Source: DATAXS01 sp036266715
GTDB lineage: Bacteria > Patescibacteriota > Minisyncoccia > UBA6257 > 2-01-FULL-56-20
Direction of reading: 5' to 3'
Assembly: GCA_036266715.1 (NCBI GenBank)
Contig: DATAXS010000012.1
Location: forward strand, 1 to 44,916
DNA: 44,916 nt
Every line of letters begins with the position of its first letter. Positions within the stretch are counted from its first letter, which is position 1. A model generated the notes under the pieces. That model did no database searches and was not told the origin of the DNA. It saw only the letters and a list, made by a program, of their open reading frames with translations. The translations under genes were made by a program, and so were the position numbers. Positions 15,139 through 22,641 of this stretch are shown here, piece by piece.

Positions 15139-15212
15139 GATTTTTCTCTGCAGGTGATTTTGGGACAGAGTACGGAACTACGCTGCCCAAAAATTACCTG
15201 CAGAGAAAAATC
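15139..15212 (+). repeat. long hairpin with conserved loop (copy A2)
   Basis: The stem begins one base after the stop at 15137. GATTTTTCTCTGCAGGT continues into GATTTTGGG (15139-15164) and pairs with 15186-15212, giving about 26 bp with one G-U and one bulged T. The loop carries AGAGTACGGAACTACGCTGCC, nearly the same as at 8402-8468. There is no U-run after the stem, so simple intrinsic termination is less clear. Confidence 0.85.
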
Positions 15213-15220
15213 ATTCAAAC

Positions 15221-15802
15221 ATGGATACTCTCGTTTTCGACATTGAAACCCAGAACTTTTTTACGGACCCCGGCGTCGGCTGGGATAATTTTGCCGCGCT
15301 CAAAATTTCCGTCGTAGGCGTCTACTCCTATCTTTACGACAAGTATTTTGTGTTTGAGGAAAATGAGATGAACAAGCTCGCGGAACTTTTCCGCGAAGCG
15401 CGGCGGATCGTGGGGTTCAGCATGAACCGCTACGACGTGCCGGTGCTCAATAATTATTTCCAGAAACTCCGGAGCGGCGCGCCGAACCTTTGGGAAAAGG
15501 AGCGCGTGGACCTTTTGGAAGAGATAGAGATGGCGGCAAAGACGCGGGTGAGCCTGAGCCGGCTCGCGGAGGCGAACCTCGGCGTAAAAAAAGATCGCCA
15601 TGGGTCAGAGGCGATCGTGCTTTACCGCGAAGGGAAGATGGAAGAGCTTAAGGAATATTGTTTGAACGACGTGAAACTTACCAAAGAACTGTATGATCTC
15701 TACGGCAAGCAGAACTACTTTTTGATGCCGGACAAAAAGACGGGGGAGATCGTAAAGGTGATGCTTGCCAAACCACTTGCCACTGGCCCTGCGCTTTTCT
15801 AG
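15221..15802 (+). CDS. DEDD-type 3'-5' exonuclease-like (RNase H_2) protein
   Basis: A 193-aa nuclease-fold protein. Exo I is VFDIETQNF (Asp7, Glu9), Exo II is in VGFSMNRYDVPVLNNYF, and Exo III is YCLNDVKLTKELYDLY with the Tyr and Asp of the DEDDy arrangement. The C-terminal tail is short. Related proteins are annotated as ribonuclease H-like or predicted exonucleases (PF13482). The start is preceded by the long hairpin at 15139-15212 with only 8 nt between. Substrate unknown. Confidence 0.85.
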   Translation: MDTLVFDIETQNFFTDPGVGWDNFAALKISVVGVYSYLYDKYFVFEENEMNKLAELFREARRIVGFSMNRYDVPVLNNYFQKLRSGAPNLWEKERVDLLEEIEMAAKTRVSLSRLAEANLGVKKDRHGSEAIVLYREGKMEELKEYCLNDVKLTKELYDLYGKQNYFLMPDKKTGEIVKVMLAKPLATGPALF

Positions 15803-15837
15803 GTTGAGACCCGAGAATTGCGTGCTGGAAGAGGGGG

Positions 15838-15981
15838 CCGGAGTGCGTTGAGTCGCCCTTTTCAACGCACTCCGGGCGCTCATGCGCAGGAAGGCCCGGG
15901 TTTCCCTTGCCGCCTCACCAGTCCCCGTGGGATGGTGGAAGGCCGCGTCGCAGAGCGCTCTTGCTCGTCGCGTGGAGCAAG
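15838..15981 (+). other. structured non-coding stretch with three hairpins
   Basis: The 244 nt between 15802 and 16047 hold no convincing gene. I see a 14-bp perfect hairpin (CCGGAGTGCGTTGA at 15838-15851 with 15862-15875), a hairpin with stem CACCA/TGGTG plus TCCC/GGGA and a bulged G (15916-15937), and CTTGCTC/GAGCAAG (15960-15981). The first belongs to the post-gene hairpins of this window. The rest could be a small RNA or the leader region of the desulfurase, but no promoter for it is evident. Confidence 0.4.
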
Positions 15982-16009
15982 TATGAGCATTATGCATTGG
16001 CACCCCGCT

Positions 16010-16038
16010 TTGTCAACTTTATTGAAGGATGTTAAAAC
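16010..16038 (+). promoter_or_regulatory. desulfurase promoter TTGTCA-N17-TAAAAC
   Basis: TTGTCA at 16010-16015 and TAAAAC at 16033-16038, preceded by TGT, have 17-nt spacing. The -10 ends 8 nt before the ATG at 16047, so the leader is two bases or fewer. The ATG at 16029 lies upstream of the -10 and is excluded. Confidence 0.65.
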
Positions 16039-16046
16039 AAAAAAGG

Positions 16047-17222
16047 ATGAATACCGATAAGCGCATTTATTTGGATTATGCCGCAGCCACGCCCGTGGAC
16101 ACGGCGGTGTTGCGCGCCATGGAGCCGTACTTCGGCGGGAAGTTTGGGAATCCCGGCTCGCTCCACGCGTTTGGCCAGGAGGCGATCGCGGCGGTGGACC
16201 ATGCGCGCGAAGCGCTTGCCCGTGCGCTCGGCGCGGAATTCCGGCAGATCATTTTTACGGCATCCGCGACCGAAGCGAACAATCTTGCGCTTCGGGGGGT
16301 TACCGCGCAATTTAAGAAAGCACGGCCCGCGTCCACGCCGCACCTCGTTGTCTCCGCGATCGAACACGAATCCGTCCTCGAGACCGCGCGCGCCCTTGAA
16401 GCGGCAGGCGATGCCAAGGTGACCTACGTCCCCGTGGGCGCGGAAGGGAAAATAGATTTAAAAAATATTAAAGAAAGCTTGACACCGGAAACAGCGCTCG
16501 TTTCCGTTATGTACGCGAACAACGAGGTGGGCACCATGGAACCCGTGCGCGAGATCGCGGCGCTCGTAAAACTCGTAAAAAATGTGTATCCGCTTTTACA
16601 CACCGACGCCGCGCAGGCATTCCAGTTTTTTGATTGCAAGGCGAGTGAGCTCGGCGTGGACCTTATGACCATTTCTTCGCACAAGATTTACGGGCCGAAA
16701 GGTGCAGGTGCTCTTTACGTGGGGGATCTGAAGTTCCTCGCGCCGTCGGTAACGGGGGGAGGCCAGGAATTTGGGCTTCGTTCCGGCACGGAAAACGTGC
16801 CTGCCATCGTGGGATTTGCCAAGGCGGCGGAGCTTGTTGCCGTGCCGCCCGGGAAAACGCGCGAAGAAAAAAACCGGAGGATCCAAGGTCTCCGCGAAGA
16901 GCTTTGGGCACAGATAAAATCGTTTTGTCCGGAAGCGGTGCTGAATGGCCCCGCGGACAGCGCGGAAAAACTCCCCAACATCCTGAACGTCTATTTCCCT
17001 GCGCGCGCGGCTCAGGACCTTTTGACCAAATTTGACCTGAACGGACTTGCCGCATCATCCGGCTCGGCATGCCGGTCACGTGCGCTTGAATCATCGTACG
17101 TAATCGAGTCACTCGGATACTCAAAGGAGCGGGCAAAGTCCAGCATCCGCTTTAGCTTGGGGCGGCCTACCACCAGGGAAGAGGTGTTGCGGGCGGCGGA
17201 GGTCATCAAAAAGGCACTTTAG
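16047..17222 (+). CDS. cysteine desulfurase (NifS/IscS family)
   Basis: A 391-aa PLP enzyme that converts cysteine to alanine and a protein persulfide for Fe-S clusters and thiolated tRNA. The N terminus YLDYAAATPVD is typical, EHESVL supplies the PLP-stacking His, and HTDAAQAF and SSHKIYGPKGAGALYVG (Schiff-base Lys) follow. TGGGQEFGLRSGTENV and the catalytic Cys in SSGSACRSRA complete the set. The short loop around the Cys resembles group I (NifS/IscS). No scaffold gene (iscU or suf) is adjacent. The start at 16047 follows from the promoter. Confidence 0.95.
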   Translation: MNTDKRIYLDYAAATPVDTAVLRAMEPYFGGKFGNPGSLHAFGQEAIAAVDHAREALARALGAEFRQIIFTASATEANNLALRGVTAQFKKARPASTPHLVVSAIEHESVLETARALEAAGDAKVTYVPVGAEGKIDLKNIKESLTPETALVSVMYANNEVGTMEPVREIAALVKLVKNVYPLLHTDAAQAFQFFDCKASELGVDLMTISSHKIYGPKGAGALYVGDLKFLAPSVTGGGQEFGLRSGTENVPAIVGFAKAAELVAVPPGKTREEKNRRIQGLREELWAQIKSFCPEAVLNGPADSAEKLPNILNVYFPARAAQDLLTKFDLNGLAASSGSACRSRALESSYVIESLGYSKERAKSSIRFSLGRPTTREEVLRAAEVIKKAL

Positions 17223-17351
17223 GCCCGCCGGGGCGGGGCACGGCAGGCCGCCGGGCACACGCCACGCCTTGGCGAAACTTTTTTGCGGGTACTTCGTATC
17301 AGTTACAAAGGGTCTATGGCCAAGCCGTATGCCACTGCGGGTTGTGGTGAA

Positions 17352-17379
17352 TTGCACGGCTTGCATATAGTCATATAAT
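17352..17379 (+). promoter_or_regulatory. htrA promoter TTGCAC-N16-TATAAT, leaderless
   Basis: TTGCAC at 17352-17357 and TATAAT at 17374-17379 with a 16-nt spacer. The -10 ends 7 nt before the ATG at 17387. Confidence 0.7.
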
Positions 17380-17386
17380 AAGAATT

Positions 17387-18718
17387 ATGGAAGAAGAAAA
17401 TAAAAGAGAACCGAAAACGGCGAGGAGAAGGGGCAAGCGGAAAATATTCGGGATTGTGGTACTCGCGCTCATTGCGGGCTTGTGCATCGGCGTGGCACTC
17501 AACGCGCCACAGGCGCAGGCGAACGGGATTACGGATTTCTTTAGCCAACTTTTTTCGTTCCCCGCACTGCCATTTGGTATTTTGGGGTCTGGCAACGCGG
17601 CTCCCGCGGCCAACCAATCCTCCAGCGTTTCGCTGTATCAACCCGTTGCCGATTATGAGAACGCCGTGGTCACCGCAACCAAGAACGCGTCGCCCGCAGT
17701 CGTTTCCATCATCATTTCCGAAAATGTACCGGTGGTTGAACAGTGCCCCTACAACCCATTTGAAGATCTTCCTCCCGAATTCCAGCAGTTTTTGGGTAAC
17801 GGCAGTTCGTCCGATATGACCCAGCCATGCGACACCGGGCAGACCCAGCTCCAGCAGGTGGGCGGCGGTTCCGGTTTCATCATTTCTTCCGATGGACTCA
17901 TTCTCACCAACAAGCATGTGGTTTCCGACGCGAGCGCTTCGTACACCGTGATCACAAACGATGGTACGCAATATAACGCGACCGTGCTCGCGCGCGATCC
18001 GGACCAAGACCTCGCGGTCGTGAAGATTGACGCGAGTAACCTCCCCACGGTCACGCTCGGCGACTCGGACGGGCTCCAGCTCGGCCAGACTGCCATTGCG
18101 ATAGGAAACGCACTCGGCCAGTTCTCCAACACGGTTTCCGTGGGCGTGGTTTCCGGCCTCGAGAGGACTGTAACCGCGCAGGCGCCCGACACCGGCGCGG
18201 AGGAAACGATAGAAAACGTCATCCAAACCGACGCCGCGATCAACCCCGGCAATTCCGGGGGACCGCTCCTCAACCTGGAAGGCCAGGTGATCGGCATTAA
18301 TACCGCGATCGCCTCGGACGCAGAGAACATTGGTTTTGCCATTCCCATTAACCAGGCCAAGCATGACATCAGCTCCGTTGAATCAACCGGCCAGATCGAG
18401 ACGGCATATCTCGGCGTGCGCTACATCCCCGTGACCTCGGACATTGCGCAGCAGCAAGGCCTGCCCGTTGATTACGGCGCGCTCGTGCGCGGCGATTCCA
18501 CCGGTCCCGGCGTGGAACCCAACTCTCCGGCGGCAAAAGCCGGCGTGCAGGCGGAGGACATCATCACGGCAGTGAACGGTACCAGCTTAGAGAACAACGA
18601 CCTTGCGGCAGTGGTGTCACAATATAATCCCGGAACCGCGGTTACGCTCACCATCAACCGCGCGGGCAAGACCATCACGCTCCAAGTCACGCTCGGCACG
18701 CGTCCGGCAGGGTCGTAG
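17387..18718 (+). CDS. htrA: HtrA/DegP-family trypsin-like serine protease with PDZ domain
   Basis: A 443-aa envelope protease. A charged cytoplasmic N terminus (EEENKREPKTARRRGKRK) precedes one membrane anchor (about residues 21-40). The protease domain has the triad His177 (LTNKHVV), Asp208 (DQDLAVVKI) and Ser290 (NPGNSGGPLL). One PDZ domain at about 345-435 contains AYLGVRYIPV and SPAAKAGVQAEDIITAVNG. HtrA proteins degrade or refold damaged exported proteins. An insertion with two Cys (residues about 120-150) lies before the active-site His and could form a disulfide. The clpB gene is next downstream across a structured gap, so two stress proteins neighbour each other. Confidence 0.95.
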   Translation: MEEENKREPKTARRRGKRKIFGIVVLALIAGLCIGVALNAPQAQANGITDFFSQLFSFPALPFGILGSGNAAPAANQSSSVSLYQPVADYENAVVTATKNASPAVVSIIISENVPVVEQCPYNPFEDLPPEFQQFLGNGSSSDMTQPCDTGQTQLQQVGGGSGFIISSDGLILTNKHVVSDASASYTVITNDGTQYNATVLARDPDQDLAVVKIDASNLPTVTLGDSDGLQLGQTAIAIGNALGQFSNTVSVGVVSGLERTVTAQAPDTGAEETIENVIQTDAAINPGNSGGPLLNLEGQVIGINTAIASDAENIGFAIPINQAKHDISSVESTGQIETAYLGVRYIPVTSDIAQQQGLPVDYGALVRGDSTGPGVEPNSPAAKAGVQAEDIITAVNGTSLENNDLAAVVSQYNPGTAVTLTINRAGKTITLQVTLGTRPAGS

Positions 18719-18724
18719 AAACGC

Positions 18725-18844
18725 GGCCGCACCCGTGTGGACCCAGCGGTGTTCGCACCCGCTTCTCCGTTTTGGCAAAAACAGAGTCCTATTCCATGAA
18801 CGATGGGCCCATCACACGGGCTTTCGTACCATAGCAAAGCGGCC
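18725..18844 (+). other. possible structured RNA or terminator region after htrA
   Basis: First part of a 508-nt gap with no gene. GGCCGC-A-CCCGTGTG (18725-18739) can pair with CACACGGG (18813-18820) and GCGGCC (18839-18844), leaving an 18-nt insert on one side. An inner hairpin GCGGTG-TTCG-CACC(C)GC lies at about 18746-18762. There is no good U-run. It could be a long-range fold at the htrA 3' end or chance. From 18845 to 18995 the sequence is AT-rich and I see nothing in it. Confidence 0.3.
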
Positions 18845-18995
18845 ATTAAAACTATTTAAAAATTTTTAGAATGGAGAAATATAAACGGAGATTTTTTGCC
18901 CAAGGGAATTGGACGCTGCTTTCATTTAGACAATACCCTTGTATGAGAAGAAGCCAAACATCTTTTAATCAAATTTTAATGAACCTAAAGTTAAG

Positions 18996-19143
18996 CTGAT
19001 TTCTGGTGCTTGTCTTTAAAGGGGCATTCTTCGCCGAACATGCATGGTCTCTGCATTCTTATGCAGAGATGTTCGGCGAAGCATGAGTGGCGTTCCCGCA
19101 GGAGGAACGCCACGTCCCCGTAAAGACAAGCACCAGAAATCAG
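18996..19143 (+). repeat. three-way-junction inverted repeat (148 nt)
   Basis: A 23-bp perfect closing stem (18996-19018 with 19121-19143) is continued by GGGG/CCCC. It encloses two hairpins. The first is 13 bp (19029-19041 with 19069-19081) topped, after a 7-nt bulge, by CTCTGCAT-TCTT-ATGCAGAG. The second is GTGGCGTTCC-7 nt-GGAACGCCAC (19087-19113). Nearly all of the 148 nt is paired, so the fold is clearly selected or was generated by a palindrome-forming process. No protein is encoded. It may be a structured RNA or a small mobile inverted repeat. Confidence 0.75.
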
Positions 19144-19148
19144 GCATA

Positions 19149-19175
19149 TTAGCAGTCTCGCCCGGAGATTGACAA
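19149..19175 (+). promoter_or_regulatory. CIRCE-like inverted repeat before clpB
   Basis: TTAGCAGTC-N9-GATTGACAA matches the HrcA operator CIRCE (TTAGCACTC-N9-GAGTGCTAA) at 14 of 18 arm positions with the exact 9-nt spacer. The first half has only one mismatch. It overlaps a TTGACA at 19169-19174. Heat-shock repression of clpB by HrcA is plausible but unproven. Confidence 0.4.
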
Positions 19176-19202
19176 TGGGAACTTTTTGCCATAGCATTTC
19201 GT

Positions 19203-19208
19203 TATAAT
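19203..19208 (+). promoter_or_regulatory. clpB -10 box TATAAT
   Basis: TATAAT ends 18 nt before the clpB ATG, giving a leader of about 12 nt. The TTGACA at 19169 is 28 nt away, too far to be its -35; ACTTTT at 19181 is the better-placed but poor alternative. Confidence 0.5.
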
Positions 19209-19226
19209 CAATAGAAAGACCACACC

Positions 19227-21911
19227 ATGCCAAACTTCCATCGTTTTACCATAAAAGCACAAGAAGCACTCCAGAACGCGCAGGACATTGCCGCAAAAAA
19301 GAATCACGGCGAACTGCGCGGCCTTCATCTTTTGGCGGCGCTCCTTACGGACGAGCAATCGCTTGTCGTACCGGTTTTGGAACGGTCCGGCGTGAACTTG
19401 GAGAAGCTTGATGAACAGATCGAGCAGGAATTGGACCGCATTCCGCCCATCCTTGCTTCCGGCGCGGTGGGCCAACTCTATCTTTCCCAAGAGCTCATGA
19501 AGATCTTGGACCAGGCGGCAAAGGTGGCGGCCCAGCAAAAGGATGAATTTGTTTCGTGCGAACATTTATTGCTCGCGTTGCTTGATGTGCAGGGCGGCGC
19601 CCGCTCGCTCCTGGAAAAGTTCGGCATGCGGCGCGAGAGCGCGTTCAGGATATTGGCGCAGCTCCGCGGTTCCTCGCGCGTGACGGACGAAACGCCCGAG
19701 AGCAAATTCCAGGTTTTGGAAAAATACGCGATCAATTTGAGCGAGAAGGCCAAAGCGGGCCAGCTTGATCCCGTGATCGGCCGCCAGGATGAATTGCGCC
19801 GCTTGATGCAGGTGCTTTCGCGCCGGACCAAGAACAATCCGTGTTTGATAGGCGAACCGGGCGTGGGGAAGACCGCCATCGTGGAAGGCCTTGCCCAGCG
19901 CATTGCCTCCGGCGACGTGCCGGAACCGCTCAAAGGGCGGCAGGTGTTGATGCTGGACCTCGGCTCGCTCATTGCGGGCACCAAGTTCCGCGGTGAATTT
20001 GAAGACCGCTTGAAGGCGTTCATGAAAGAAGTAAAGAACGCCGCGGGACAGATAATCCTTTTTATAGACGAGATACACACCATTGTGGGCGCGGGCGCTG
20101 CGGAAGGCGCAATAGACGCGTCCAACCTGCTTAAACCGGCCCTCGCGCGCGGCGAACTGCACGCCATAGGCGCCACGACCATCCGGGAATATCAGAAATA
20201 TATAGAGAAAGATGCCGCGCTGGAACGGCGCTTCCAGCCGATCATGGTTGAGGAACCGTCCATTGAAGATTCCATTTCCATTTTGCGCGGCCTCAAGGAA
20301 AAATATGAGATCCACCACGGCATGCGCATCAGCGACGAGGCAATCATTGAAGCCGTAAACCTTTCTGCACGCTACATTACCGACCGCTTTTTACCCGATA
20401 AAGCAGTGGACTTGATTGACGAAGCGGCTGCTGCGCGACGCTTGGAATCCGAGAGTTTGCCCAAAGAAATAGACACGGTACGCCGACAGCTCACGGGTCT
20501 TGAGATAGAAAAACAAGCGCTCATGAAGGAGGGTGCCGTGAAGACGAGTGCGCGCATGAAAGAGCTTGATGAGGCGATCGCAAAACTGAAAGAACAAAAC
20601 GACGAACTTTCCAGTAAGTGGCACTCGGAAAAAATAAAATTTGAAACACTGCACCAGCTCCGCCAGAAGGTGGAAAATTTGAAGCACGAAGCGGAGGTTG
20701 CGGAGCGCGAGGGCAATTTGGAGCGCGTGGCGCAGATCATGTACGGCGAATTGCCGCAGTCGGAAAAGGATTTCCAGATATTTGAAAAGAAGAATTTTGG
20801 CGGAGGCGCGGCGGGGGCAAAAGGAAAACGGACGCGCGCGACCGCGCGGGAAGGCGCTACGCATGATGCGGGAGGCGACCGTTTTCTCAAGGAAGCGGTA
20901 GACAAAGAAGACGTGGCGGCTGTGGTTTCCGTCTGGACCGGCATTCCTTTGAAGCGGATGTTGGAAACAGACTCAGAAAAACTCGTAAAAATTGAAGACG
21001 TGTTGCGCGGCCGCGTGGTCGGCCAGGAGCAGGCAATAGAAGCCGTTGCATCCGCCCTGCGCCGCTCGCGCGCGGGCTTGTCCGACGAAAACCGCCCCAT
21101 CGGCTCCTTTATGTTCCTCGGCCCCACCGGCGTCGGCAAAACCGAGCTCGCCCGCGCGCTCGCGGAATTCATGTTCAACGACGATAAAGCGCTTGTGCGC
21201 GTGGATATGTCCGAGTACATGGAGCGTCACGCGGTCTCCCGGCTTATCGGCTCACCCCCGGGCTACGTGGGCCACGAGGAAGGCGGCCAACTCACGGAGA
21301 CCATCCGTCACCGGCCGTACAGCCTTATCCTTTTTGATGAAATTGAGAAGGCGCACCCGGAGGTGTTCAATTTGCTTCTCCAAGTGCTGGACAATGGGCG
21401 GCTCACGGACAGCAAGGGGAAAACCGTGAACTTCAAGAATTCCATCATTATTATGACCTCCAACGTGGGCAGCCAGTACCTCAGGGCCATGTCCCGCATC
21501 GGGTTTAGCGCCCCGAGCGCCGAGGCATCGCCGGAAGAGGGGGATTACAGGGACAAGGTGACGGAAGCGCTCAAGCAGAGCTTCCGGCCCGAGTTTTTGA
21601 ACCGCATAGACGAGGTAGTCATTTTTAACCCGCTCCGCAGGCGTGACATTGAGAAGATTGTGGAGATTCAGATCAAGCTTATTGAAAAGCGCCTCAGCGA
21701 CCGGAACATCAAGCTGGAGATAGAGCCGGCGGCGCGGGAATACATCGCAAAAGAGGGGTTCAGCGCGGAATTCGGCGCACGTCCCTTGAAACGGCTCATG
21801 CAGAAAGTTATTCTTGATAAGCTGGCGGACAAAATAATCCGCGGCGAATTCAAGGATGGCGGAAAAGTTAAGGTCAATTTCAAAGCAGATTCACTGGTCT
21901 TTAGTTCTTAG
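19227..21911 (+). CDS. clpB: ATP-dependent chaperone ClpB (Hsp100)
   Basis: An 894-aa AAA+ disaggregase that works with DnaK to resolubilise aggregated proteins. The N domain (about 1-145) is a duplicated Clp N repeat. NBD1 has Walker A GEPGVGKT and Walker B FIDEIHTI. A coiled-coil middle domain (about 400-520, rich in Glu/Lys) supports ClpB rather than ClpA or ClpC. NBD2 has Walker A GPTGVGKT, LFDEIEKAHPEV, TSNVGSQYL and the NRIDEVVIF arginine-finger region. A flexible basic Gly/Ala/Lys/Arg insert (about 528-545, GGGAAGAKGKRTRATA) before NBD2 makes it slightly longer than E. coli ClpB. The last 56 nt overlap the next gene. Confidence 0.95.
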   Translation: MPNFHRFTIKAQEALQNAQDIAAKKNHGELRGLHLLAALLTDEQSLVVPVLERSGVNLEKLDEQIEQELDRIPPILASGAVGQLYLSQELMKILDQAAKVAAQQKDEFVSCEHLLLALLDVQGGARSLLEKFGMRRESAFRILAQLRGSSRVTDETPESKFQVLEKYAINLSEKAKAGQLDPVIGRQDELRRLMQVLSRRTKNNPCLIGEPGVGKTAIVEGLAQRIASGDVPEPLKGRQVLMLDLGSLIAGTKFRGEFEDRLKAFMKEVKNAAGQIILFIDEIHTIVGAGAAEGAIDASNLLKPALARGELHAIGATTIREYQKYIEKDAALERRFQPIMVEEPSIEDSISILRGLKEKYEIHHGMRISDEAIIEAVNLSARYITDRFLPDKAVDLIDEAAAARRLESESLPKEIDTVRRQLTGLEIEKQALMKEGAVKTSARMKELDEAIAKLKEQNDELSSKWHSEKIKFETLHQLRQKVENLKHEAEVAEREGNLERVAQIMYGELPQSEKDFQIFEKKNFGGGAAGAKGKRTRATAREGATHDAGGDRFLKEAVDKEDVAAVVSVWTGIPLKRMLETDSEKLVKIEDVLRGRVVGQEQAIEAVASALRRSRAGLSDENRPIGSFMFLGPTGVGKTELARALAEFMFNDDKALVRVDMSEYMERHAVSRLIGSPPGYVGHEEGGQLTETIRHRPYSLILFDEIEKAHPEVFNLLLQVLDNGRLTDSKGKTVNFKNSIIIMTSNVGSQYLRAMSRIGFSAPSAEASPEEGDYRDKVTEALKQSFRPEFLNRIDEVVIFNPLRRRDIEKIVEIQIKLIEKRLSDRNIKLEIEPAAREYIAKEGFSAEFGARPLKRLMQKVILDKLADKIIRGEFKDGGKVKVNFKADSLVFSS

Positions 21912-22566
21912 AGCGGCGGTTTTTGCCGTTGCCTGGTTTTTGCTGCCGTTCTGGCTGTTTTTCCTTATTGCGCTCTATCTCTACTTCGTTCCGCTCTTCC
22001 AGGCCGGCAAGCTTGCCGTGCCTTTTTTTGTCTTGCTCATCACTACCTACGTGCAGGCGCCTGACCCCCTCTTTATCATTGTCTTTGGCGCCGTGTTCTA
22101 TTTCCTTCTCCTTATAAAAGACCTGCTCCTCATTGACCGCCGCTCGGCGCACGAACTGCTCGTGCTCGTCCTTTCCTTCCTGCTCCTGCGGGATTTCTAC
22201 ATGGCGTTTCCACAAGGTATCAGCGGCGCGGCACTCTGGTACGCACTGTTTACGGCGATACTCGTGGCGCTCCTCGCGAGGAATCTGGTAAGAGGGGGTA
22301 CGGGTCAAGGCACCGACCTCGGCGGAGAACGCATGGCGCTTTGGCTTATTTTTTCCCTTGTCTGGCAGGCAACGATCGTGGGGCTCTTTTTGCCACTCGA
22401 CTTTGTGTATCAAATGCTCGCCGTTTTTCTCGTCGTCATCCTCGTGATAGACCTTATCCCGGATTATCTTTTTGGGACATTTGAAAGGACCAAGGCACTT
22501 ACCACGATAACCGTGGTTCTGATCCTTTTTGCCGTGATTTTGGGTTCGGCACAATGGGGGCTTTAG
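21856..22566 (+). CDS. polytopic membrane protein, unknown
   Basis: A 236-aa very hydrophobic protein with about seven predicted helices. A short basic N terminus (MAEKLRSISKQIHW) is followed by LVLRAAVFAVAWFLLPFWLF and so on, ending in TITVVLILFAVILGSAQW. No family recognised. The only ATG before the first helix is inside clpB, so the gene overlaps clpB by 56 nt in another frame and is probably translated from the clpB message. An AAGG immediately before the ATG is too close to act as a normal ribosome-binding site. Confidence 0.7.
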   Translation: MAEKLRSISKQIHWSLVLRAAVFAVAWFLLPFWLFFLIALYLYFVPLFQAGKLAVPFFVLLITTYVQAPDPLFIIVFGAVFYFLLLIKDLLLIDRRSAHELLVLVLSFLLLRDFYMAFPQGISGAALWYALFTAILVALLARNLVRGGTGQGTDLGGERMALWLIFSLVWQATIVGLFLPLDFVYQMLAVFLVVILVIDLIPDYLFGTFERTKALTTITVVLILFAVILGSAQWGL

Positions 22567-22605
22567 TGGGGGGGGCGAAAAATTTGCGGGTAAAGACGAG
22601 GGTCC

Positions 22606-22634
22606 TTGCCTTTGCCGGATTGCCGGATTATACT
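22606..22634 (+). promoter_or_regulatory. promoter TTGCCT-N17-TATACT with two TTGCCGGAT copies filling the spacer
   Basis: TTGCCT at 22606-22611 and TATACT at 22629-22634 are 17 nt apart. The spacer is made of two direct repeats TTGCCGGA (22612 and 22620). The -10 ends 7 nt before the ATG at 22642. The same hexamer occurs 31 times inside the gene, suggesting self-regulation through this spacer. Confidence 0.7.
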
Positions 22635-22641
22635 CTGGCCT

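Noticed and set aside
15838..15981. RNase P RNA or SRP RNA in the structured gap
   Set aside because: None of the conserved sequence blocks of either RNA is present.
15818..16060. Possible 80-codon gene in the gap before the desulfurase
   Set aside because: Arg/Gly/Ser-rich product with no fold, overlaps the hairpins and the desulfurase start; structured non-coding DNA explains it better.
17303..18364. Minus-strand open frame of 353 codons opposite htrA
   Set aside because: Antisense to a clear serine protease with its catalytic triad; no promoter geometry or domain.
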